Shown: positions 1 to 4,405 of the stretch, one piece after another
Layout: the number at the start of each line of letters is the position of its first letter
Position numbering within the stretch: position 1 is the first letter of the stretch
DNA from: Candidatus Pacearchaeota archaeon
GTDB lineage: Archaea; Nanobdellota; Nanobdellia; Pacearchaeales; GW2011-AR1
Length of the DNA stretch: 5,164 nucleotides
Assembly: GCA_016234025.1 (NCBI GenBank)
Contig: JACQLL010000077.1
Coordinates: 1 to 5,164 of the forward strand
Reading direction: 5' to 3'
Notes under the pieces: model-generated
What the model was told of the DNA's origin: nothing
Databases searched by the model: none
The model's input: the letters and a program-made list of their open reading frames with translations, nothing else
Position numbers and translations under genes: made by a program

Positions 1-2
1 AA

Positions 3-17
3 CGAAAGATTTAAATA
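3..17 (+). promoter_or_regulatory. BRE/TATA promoter of the 256-residue gene
   Basis: A BRE-like CGAAAGAT at 3-10 runs into a TATA-like TTTAAATA at 10-17. The TATA centre lies about 25 bp before the ATG at 39, which would place the transcription start at or next to the start codon. No Shine-Dalgarno-like purine run precedes the ATG, so a leaderless mRNA is likely. The same geometry recurs at three other starts in this window, which strengthens the call. Confidence 0.6.
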
Positions 18-38
18 TGAGATTAATTATTTCAAATT

Positions 39-809
39 ATGTCATCAGATGTATATGCACATGTAAGAGCCAAGAGAAAGAAAGACGAAATATACGAGGC
101 AGTTTTTTATAGCTATGATAGTTGTAAAGGATTCTTGGATTTTATTGCTAAGTTTGGCGAGTTTGCTATTCTCAACAGAGACTTCTTTAAGAGACCTGAA
201 GGAGCAGCAATAGTGACGCCGAATATGTTTGATGAATTTGGAAAAGAACTTGCAAAATCCAGAGAAGCTTTCGCGTCTTCTAGAATATCTGCGATTAATG
301 TTTACGATTTACAAGGAGAATTAATGCATACTTTTCCGAATGTAGCAAATCAATTAGCAGACCATGCGACAATAGGAAGATATTTGGTTGGCTTAGATGG
401 AAAAGTTGAGGCGATTGGTGTTGTCTGTACAGCACATGATTTATTTAATTTGGATGAGAAAGAAAAGAAGAGTGTCCTTGGCAAAAGATTAGAAGGAAAG
501 TTGAACTCTATTAAAGATAAACTTCCTCCAAGAAAGACGCTTTATTTTAGTGAGATTTACCGAAGAGGCTATTCATTTTATGGCAAATCAAAGTTAGGAG
601 ATGAAACAGAGTTGCCTCCTGTCAAAATTAAAGGTTTGACATTGACGCCTTTTCTTGCTTTTGTTGGACCCGAAGAAGAACATGAAAAAATGGGAAGATT
701 ATTACATGTAAAAGTACCAGCGTGGGAAGGTTTTGGCCGTTCCCAAGAATGTTTAGAAAATGTTTTGCATGCGGCAAGAAAATATAACTCTCCTATAGAA
801 TTTACTTAA
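39..809 (+). CDS. Hypothetical soluble protein, 256 residues
   Basis: I do not recognise this protein. It has no signal peptide, no convincing membrane segment and no cysteine pairs that would suggest a metal site (isolated cysteines at about 29, 130 and 238). The N-terminus is lysine/arginine-rich (residues 10-16). Residues 20-130 look like a mixed alpha/beta fold, with strand-like stretches at 41-46, 56-60, 84-90 and 123-130. A charged helix spans about 138-162, and a second mixed region (166-256) contains the strands KTLYF and TPFLAFVG. The start is the first ATG and sits about 25 bp after a good TATA box, consistent with leaderless expression. It ends in TAA, and the next gene has its own promoter, so it is probably monocistronic. 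The reading frame is intact and looks like a genuine gene; its function is unknown. Confidence 0.75.
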   Translation: MSSDVYAHVRAKRKKDEIYEAVFYSYDSCKGFLDFIAKFGEFAILNRDFFKRPEGAAIVTPNMFDEFGKELAKSREAFASSRISAINVYDLQGELMHTFPNVANQLADHATIGRYLVGLDGKVEAIGVVCTAHDLFNLDEKEKKSVLGKRLEGKLNSIKDKLPPRKTLYFSEIYRRGYSFYGKSKLGDETELPPVKIKGLTLTPFLAFVGPEEEHEKMGRLLHVKVPAWEGFGRSQECLENVLHAARKYNSPIEFT

Positions 810-824
810 TTGATTTAAGATTTT

Positions 825-842
825 AGCAAACTTTTATAAATA
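825..842 (+). promoter_or_regulatory. BRE/TATA promoter of the aIF5A operon
   Basis: BRE-like AGCAAACT (825-832) directly abuts the TATA-like TTTATAAATA (833-842). The TATA centre is about 25 bp before the ATG at 862. A short AAGGA at 852-856 lies five bases before that ATG and could act as a Shine-Dalgarno if transcription starts early enough. This promoter probably serves aIF5A, the 68-residue protein, eL40 and perhaps the protease. Confidence 0.6.
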
Positions 843-861
843 TACTTTGTTAAGGATAAAA

Positions 862-1251
862 ATGGTTTTGAAAATTATCGAGGCGACGCAGGCAAAGCCA
901 GGCGCGATGATACTTATCGAGAACGAGCCGTACATTGTGAAGAGCAATGATATTTCGAAGTCCGGAAAACATGGGGCGAGCAAATGCAGGATTCAGACGT
1001 CCGGAGTTTTCAACGGAAAAAAGAAAATACTTGCTGTGCCGGGAAGTGAGAGGTTCGACGTGCCGAACGTTGACAAGAGAAGAGCGCAGGTGTTAAGTGT
1101 CGGCGAAGGAAGTGCCTCTGTCATGGATTTGGAAAGTTACGAGACGATTGATGTACAGATAAACGAAGACGTCAATGGAGAAGTAGCTGTTGAAAAACAA
1201 GTCGAACTCTGGGACATTGAAGGAATTAAAATGATTATGAGGGTTTTGTAA
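862..1251 (+). CDS. eif5A: Translation initiation factor aIF5A (hypusine-containing)
   Basis: This is archaeal IF5A, the homologue of eIF5A and bacterial EF-P, which binds the ribosome and promotes peptide-bond formation at difficult sequences. The 129-residue product has the family's usual length and two-domain layout: an N-terminal SH3-like barrel (about 1-66) and a C-terminal OB-fold (about 67-129). The hypusination loop is visible as SKSGKHGASK at 32-41, with Lys36 as the expected modified lysine; modification needs deoxyhypusine synthase encoded elsewhere. The C-terminus (VELWDIEGIKMIMRVL) is typical of archaeal members. I chose the ATG at 862 over the in-frame TTG at 847 because family members begin near this point and because of the TATA spacing; AAGGA also lies five bases upstream. 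The TAA stop shares its last A with the next ATG, so downstream translation is probably coupled. Confidence 0.95.
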   Translation: MVLKIIEATQAKPGAMILIENEPYIVKSNDISKSGKHGASKCRIQTSGVFNGKKKILAVPGSERFDVPNVDKRRAQVLSVGEGSASVMDLESYETIDVQINEDVNGEVAVEKQVELWDIEGIKMIMRVL

Positions 1252-1457
1252 TGACTAATAAAAATCGGCGTAACAGGACTGACGAATGTATCTCCGGGCT
1301 TATTCCAGATAACTATGAATCAGTTGACATTAATAGATATTTCTTAGAATCGCGCGGATTATTAAATGTGACAAAGACGCAGTGCAAATCTTTTCTGGAA
1401 TCGAGACGACAAATATCAGTTATTAAAATGCAAAAATTAAGGAGGCAATACGAATAA
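1251..1457 (+). CDS. Small basic hypothetical protein in the aIF5A-eL40 operon
   Basis: A 68-residue basic protein I do not recognise. It overlaps the aIF5A stop by one base (TAATG) and its own TAA overlaps the eL40 ATG in the same way. GAGGG at 1239-1243, seven bases before the ATG, is a well-placed Shine-Dalgarno, which supports real translation. The N-terminus is rich in Arg/Asn/Lys (NKNRRNR), and the C-terminal third looks helical and basic (ESRRQISVIKMQKLRRQYE). The two cysteines (13 and 45) are isolated, so a zinc ribbon is unlikely. The context is purely translational, so an accessory translation or ribosome/RNA-binding role is conceivable, but that is inference from neighbours only. 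It could also be a fast-evolving or lineage-specific protein. Confidence 0.65.
   Translation: MTNKNRRNRTDECISGLIPDNYESVDINRYFLESRGLLNVTKTQCKSFLESRRQISVIKMQKLRRQYE
1439..1445 (+). promoter_or_regulatory. Shine-Dalgarno for eL40
   Basis: AAGGAGG is a near-perfect anti-SSU match located eleven bases before the eL40 ATG at 1457, within the last codons of the 68-residue gene. It supports internal initiation for the ribosomal protein in addition to coupling through the TAATG overlap, and fixes the start of this very short gene. Confidence 0.7.
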
Positions 1458-1621
1458 TGGCAACTAAAATTCCGGCGGCACAGAAGAGAATGTTTCAGGA
1501 TGTTTTTGTCTGTAAGAATTGCAGGAAGAAAATAAGGAGCCAGGCAGTTAGAATTATTGCGGGGAAAGTTAAGTGCCCGAGATGTAATAACTACAATTTC
1601 AGGCCGATAAAAAAGAAATGA
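1457..1621 (+). CDS. rpl40e: Ribosomal protein eL40 (L40e), zinc-ribbon
   Basis: A 54-residue protein reading MATKIPAAQKRMF at its start and ending NFRPIKKK. It has the archaeal eL40 pattern: a short N-terminal segment, then a zinc ribbon with CxxC at Cys19/Cys22 and a second CxxC at Cys40/Cys43, and a basic tail. eL40 is a large-subunit ribosomal protein near the factor-binding region; in archaea it is free-standing rather than fused to ubiquitin. The length fits archaeal members, which are about 50 residues. The ATG shares its A with the upstream TAA stop, and AAGGAGG precedes it. The TGA stop is followed 33 bp later by the protease gene. The alternative, another small zinc-ribbon protein, is less likely given the aIF5A operon context. 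Confidence 0.82.
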   Translation: MATKIPAAQKRMFQDVFVCKNCRKKIRSQAVRIIAGKVKCPRCNNYNFRPIKKK

Positions 1622-1654
1622 TGGTGAACAGAAAGGAGATGCTGAAATAGTTTA

Positions 1655-3049
1655 ATGACATTCCAAACTTATGATCTAATTTTTCTTGGTTTGTTTTTGA
1701 TATTTGTGATTGTCTTTTTGTCGACGAGAAAGAAGAATCTTCATAGGCAGGGAATTCTTTATTTGTACAAAACGCAGTTTGGAGTGAAGTTTATAGACAA
1801 ATTTGCCAAGAGGTTTGAGAAGATTTTGATGCCTGCGAGATATGTGGTTATTGGGTGCGGATATTTGCTGACAATTGTTATTGTATGGTTAATTGTGCAG
1901 TCGACTTATCTTTATCTAAAGTTCCCTATAGCGGATACGATTAAAGCGCCGCCGATTGCTCCTTTGATACCTTATTTTCCGAAGCTGTTTGGCCTCGAGT
2001 CGTTTTTTCCTCCGCTTTATTTTACATATTTTATAATTGCTTTGGCTATTGTTGCGATTTCGCACGAAGCATCTCACGGCATTTTTGCGCGACTTGAGAA
2101 GTTCAGGATTAAATCGACGGGATTTGCTTTTCTTGGTCCTATTTTAGGAGCATTTGTCGAGCCAGACGAAAAAGAAATGGCGAAGGCAAAAAAGTTTCCG
2201 CAACTCTCGGTTCTCGCAGCAGGGACGTTTGCTAATGTTGTCATGACTATTATTTTTTATGTTTTATTGGCTATTTTCTTTACAAGCATCTTTTCCCCAG
2301 CAGGAGCAAAGTTTAATAGTTATTCTTTTAGCGAGGTTAATGTAGCTGACTTAAATGTTGTCGGAAACAGTTCAATAGGAGAAAGTTTTGTTGAAGTTGA
2401 AGCGAACGGCGTGAATTATCTGGCAGTTGCAGGTTCTCTGGAGAGTGCGATGAAAAATTCTCAGGAGAAGATAATTGTTTTCGACGACACTCCGGCGATT
2501 AAAAACCAAATTCAGGGCGCAATAATTGAGATAGACGGGAAACCTGTAAAGAATATAGAAGGACTTTCCTCTGTTTTGGCTTCTTATTCTCCCGGAGATG
2601 AAATTGTTGTAAGGACTGCAATTCTGGAAGAAGGAAAGGGAACTATAGCGGAGACGAAAAGTTACGAAGTTCGGCTTGGAGAAAAAGAAGGGAAGGCTTT
2701 TCTTGGTGTTGCGTTTCTTGGAAATTCGCGGGGAGGAATTATCGGATTTGTTTATGAGAACACCTTCGCAAAAGTAAAAGAGCCGACGACGCACTACACT
2801 TCTTCATTGGGTGACTTTGGGTGGTTTGTCTATTATTTGTTGTGGTGGATAGTTGTCATAAATATTTTGGTTGCATTGTTCAATATGCTTCCTCTGGGAA
2901 TTCTTGACGGAGGAAGGTTCTTTTATTTGACTATTTGGGGAATAACTGGAAGTGAGAAAGTCGGGAAGAAAACGTTTAAAGTAGTTACATGGCTTATTTT
3001 ACTGATGTTTTTGGCAATGATGATTCGCTGGGTGATGGCTTTCTTTTGA
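1655..3049 (+). CDS. Site-2-type intramembrane zinc metalloprotease with PDZ-like domain (M50)
   Basis: This 464-residue membrane protein belongs to the S2P/M50 family, which cuts substrate proteins inside the membrane, often to release anchored regulators. The zinc motif HEASH is at 137-141 (His137, Glu138, His141), at the end of a hydrophobic helix (about 120-136). The second core motif, NMLPLGILDGGR (410-421), supplies the third ligand Asp418. Other likely membrane helices are about 7-23, 63-88, 186-211, 389-410 and 443-463. Between the two catalytic motifs is a long extramembrane insert with a PDZ-like stretch (about 285-345, including GAIIEIDGKPVKNIEGL), which probably gates substrate access. 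All expected catalytic residues are present. GGAG at 1635-1638 is rather far (16 bases) from the ATG; no better in-frame start exists because a TGA lies in frame at 1643. It probably follows eL40 in one transcript. Its 3' end overlaps the opposing ORF by 51 bp. The substrate cannot be told from sequence. Confidence 0.93.
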   Translation: MTFQTYDLIFLGLFLIFVIVFLSTRKKNLHRQGILYLYKTQFGVKFIDKFAKRFEKILMPARYVVIGCGYLLTIVIVWLIVQSTYLYLKFPIADTIKAPPIAPLIPYFPKLFGLESFFPPLYFTYFIIALAIVAISHEASHGIFARLEKFRIKSTGFAFLGPILGAFVEPDEKEMAKAKKFPQLSVLAAGTFANVVMTIIFYVLLAIFFTSIFSPAGAKFNSYSFSEVNVADLNVVGNSSIGESFVEVEANGVNYLAVAGSLESAMKNSQEKIIVFDDTPAIKNQIQGAIIEIDGKPVKNIEGLSSVLASYSPGDEIVVRTAILEEGKGTIAETKSYEVRLGEKEGKAFLGVAFLGNSRGGIIGFVYENTFAKVKEPTTHYTSSLGDFGWFVYYLLWWIVVINILVALFNMLPLGILDGGRFFYLTIWGITGSEKVGKKTFKVVTWLILLMFLAMMIRWVMAFF

Positions 3050-3460
3050 TTCGTTAATAGTGCTGACAAGGATTTCTGCCATTTTTTCTAGTGCAGATAT
3101 TTCCTTCTCTTCGTATTTCTCTCTCAATTTTTTTATTCTTTGCCTTGAGCGTTTTTGTCCGACAATTATTGCATAGTTTAAATGAGGCGGTACGTCAATT
3201 AAACTCCAAGCATTCGCTAAAGCTAACTCAACTTCGAGTCCGTAGGAATAGTAATTGTTTCCATACGCTCTGAAATCCAGTGAATTAAAATACTTTCCGA
3301 AATTTTCATCAAGCGAGAGTTTATGTAATGTATTGTATAGATGAGATTGAGGTATTCCAGGATAGCCTGAACTATTTCTTTCTCTTAGTTTTTCTGAAGC
3401 AATGGCGAGCAGGCCGAGTATCGCGTCTGTTGTTCCTATCTCATGTTTTGAACTGTCCAT
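2999..3460 (-). CDS. Helical hypothetical protein, possibly winged-helix/YwgA-like
   Basis: A 153-residue product whose ATG at 3460 follows directly after the TAG that ends the CARF-like gene, in the same reading frame. Residues 10-27 (TDAILGLLAIASEKLRER) and 40-50 look like helices of a DNA-binding-type fold. The segment 58-90, with F-N-S-L-D-F, YYSYGLE and a following ALANAWSLI, resembles the F...G.YS..LE..L..L...LI pattern of YwgA/SocA-like winged-helix proteins; this resemblance is tentative. Residues 101-135 form a highly charged helix, possibly a coiled coil. The histidine-rich tail (142-153) is encoded in the 51-bp overlap with the protease gene and may have no function. There is no good Shine-Dalgarno: the nearest, GGAG, is 17 bases before the ATG, so translation probably depends on the upstream ORF, by coupling or by readthrough. 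It may be the C-terminal half of a split two-domain protein. Confidence 0.62.
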   Translation of the reverse strand: MDSSKHEIGTTDAILGLLAIASEKLRERNSSGYPGIPQSHLYNTLHKLSLDENFGKYFNSLDFRAYGNNYYSYGLEVELALANAWSLIDVPPHLNYAIIVGQKRSRQRIKKLREKYEEKEISALEKMAEILVSTINESKESHHPANHHCQKHQ

Positions 3461-3817
3461 CTAAGTCAGAAATTCAACTCCGTTTTTTGTGTATGCAACG
3501 ATTTTTATTCCGACGGGGATTGAGAGCAGCGCAGAGATAAGAGCCATGTGCTCTTTGCCGCTGCCTGAAGCGATTGACAAAGCGACCTCGAAGTCGCCCG
3601 AGAGTTCGCTTGAGATTTTTGCCTGAATTTCTTTTTTTAGAGAGAACAAGTCCAAATCAGAATTTAGATTAATTGTCTTGCATTTTTGATTTGGATGAGA
3701 AAAATTTGTTGATGGGTTTTTCAAGATTATTATTTTGTCGCAATCCATTCGGTTGATTAGGGCGTTTATTTGCCCGATGTTGTCGGCGTCTTTTCCTAAC
3801 AAGGTAACAAGTTCCAT
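3461..3817 (-). CDS. CARF-like Rossmann domain protein, 118 residues
   Basis: The fold pattern is that of a CARF-type (CRISPR-associated Rossmann fold) ligand-sensing domain: a first strand MELVTLL, a helix (about 12-23), strand DKIIILKN (27-34), strand KTINL (47-51), a helix (about 57-73), strand FEVALSIA (76-83), then the glycine/serine turn SGSGKEHMAL (84-93) leading into a helix, and a last strand IKIVAYTKNG (104-113). The S-G-x-x-K/x-x-M-A-L turn is the most diagnostic part. CARF domains of Csa3/Csm6/Can types bind cyclic oligoadenylates and regulate an attached domain. Here the domain stands alone because a TAG stop follows residue 118, with the next ORF starting at the very next codon in the same frame. 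No CRISPR array or cas gene is visible here, so a non-CRISPR nucleotide-sensing role is possible. A TATA box 24-25 bp before the ATG suggests leaderless expression. Confidence 0.68.
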   Translation of the reverse strand: MELVTLLGKDADNIGQINALINRMDCDKIIILKNPSTNFSHPNQKCKTINLNSDLDLFSLKKEIQAKISSELSGDFEVALSIASGSGKEHMALISALLSIPVGIKIVAYTKNGVEFLT

Positions 3818-3837
3818 TTTTGAGATTGAGTATTTAT

Positions 3838-3845
3838 TTTTATAA
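3838..3845 (-). promoter_or_regulatory. TATA box of the CARF-like gene pair
   Basis: Read on the - strand the element is TTATAAAA, with its centre about 24-25 bp before the ATG at 3817. That matches the geometry of the other promoters here. The adjacent BRE-like sequence is weak. A second AT-rich block (3855-3867, TAAATATATAAAA on this strand) lies further upstream and could be an alternative TATA giving a short leader of around 20 bases. Confidence 0.5.
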
Positions 3846-3908
3846 TGATTGTTGTTTTATATATTTAATGGTGAAGAAAGGATAATTTGATTTCCGTAGA
3901 TTATAAAA

Positions 3909-3920
3909 GAGAAACTTCTC
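3909..3920. repeat. Short inverted repeat beside the BRE, possible operator
   Basis: GAGAA (3909-3913) and TTCTC (3916-3920) form a perfect inverted repeat around a two-base centre. It ends at the first base of the BRE-like element of the winged-helix gene. In archaea, repressors or activators often bind at this position, so an operator, perhaps for self-regulation by the 148-residue protein, is plausible. At ten paired bases it could also occur by chance. The rest of the 138-bp divergent region (3818-3955) holds only AT-rich promoter-like sequence. Confidence 0.3.
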
Positions 3921-3934
3921 GTAAAGTTTATAAT
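3920..3934 (+). promoter_or_regulatory. BRE/TATA promoter of the winged-helix gene
   Basis: CGTAAAGT (3920-3927) is a full match to the archaeal BRE pattern cRNAAANT, and it joins TTTATAAT (3927-3934). The TATA centre lies about 25 bp before the ATG at 3956. No Shine-Dalgarno is present before the start, so leaderless translation is expected. Confidence 0.65.
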
Positions 3935-3955
3935 GATTGATTAGTTTTTTATACA

Positions 3956-4402
3956 ATGGTAAGAGACATTCCGCTCGGCGAGATAACCTTGAGGCGATAT
4001 GAAAAGCCGTATAAAGCTTCGCGAAGAGAGTTGATAAAAAAAGTTTGCCTGTCGCTTGGTTTGCTGCAACCCGGAGATTCGCGAGACATCGTTGTTGACT
4101 TGCTGATGACTCTGGAAGAATCCAGAGTTAAAAAAGAATGGTTGAGTTCTTTTGAGATTCGAGACAAGGTTGAAGAGACGCGGAAAAAAAATTCATTAGA
4201 AAGCAAGGGACTTGCTGAAAGCAATATAAGAAGACAATTAAAGAGGTTGAGAGATGCGATGCTCGTCGATAAACAAGAAAACAAATATAGAATGTCGGAG
4301 TTTGCTCCCTTGTCTGAATTATTTGAGAATAAAATAGAAAATTTTTTGATACCTCAAACTGTTGAGAGGATTAAGGAATATTTGGGGAAACTTGATTCTT
4401 GA
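3956..4402 (+). CDS. Winged-helix (wHTH) protein, putative transcriptional regulator
   Basis: A 148-residue, highly charged soluble protein. Its N-terminal segment (1-45: IPLGEITLRRYEKP, then ELIKKVCLSLGLLQPGDSRD) has the even, motif-like look of a strongly conserved family that I associate with DPANN-type archaea, but I cannot name the family. Residues 62-116 fit a winged helix-turn-helix: helix SSFEIRDKVEETRKK, a turn, a recognition-type helix ESNIRRQLKRLRDAM (88-102), and a wing with LVDKQENKYRMSEF (103-116). A C-terminal helix (about 118-146) could mediate dimerisation. It has a strong BRE/TATA promoter and is divergent from the CARF-like pair across 138 bp, so it might control that pair or itself; this is inferred from layout only. 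Its TGA stop is three bases from the end of the opposing gene. The DNA target is unknown. Confidence 0.72.
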   Translation: MVRDIPLGEITLRRYEKPYKASRRELIKKVCLSLGLLQPGDSRDIVVDLLMTLEESRVKKEWLSSFEIRDKVEETRKKNSLESKGLAESNIRRQLKRLRDAMLVDKQENKYRMSEFAPLSELFENKIENFLIPQTVERIKEYLGKLDS

Positions 4403-4405
4403 TTG

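Noticed and set aside
847..861. TTG at 847 as the aIF5A start
   Set aside because: It would add five residues not seen in the family, and the TATA box ends only five bases before it; the ATG at 862 fits both the family N-terminus and promoter spacing.
2372..2794. 140-residue ORF on the - strand inside the protease gene
   Set aside because: It is antisense to the PDZ-like part of a clearly genuine protease and has a low-complexity Ser/Asn/Phe/Arg composition typical of a shadow frame.
3040..3065. Terminator hairpin after the protease gene
   Set aside because: There is a short T-rich stretch at the stop codon but no stable inverted repeat, and the region codes for the opposing ORF.
3091..3540. 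Two short + strand ORFs (60 and 70 residues) opposite the CARF-like pair
   Set aside because: They mirror the two - strand genes, have no promoter or Shine-Dalgarno, and lack protein-like composition; the - strand frames are better supported.
3887..3940. A 17-codon TTG-started frame in the divergent region (LISVDYKRETSRKVYND)
   Set aside because: It has a protein-like look and an AAAGGA nearby, but it is very short, overlaps the BRE/TATA of the next gene and has no other support.
3949..4284. 111-residue - strand ORF opposite the winged-helix gene
   Set aside because: Ser/Leu-rich shadow of the charged winged-helix protein; no start signals.
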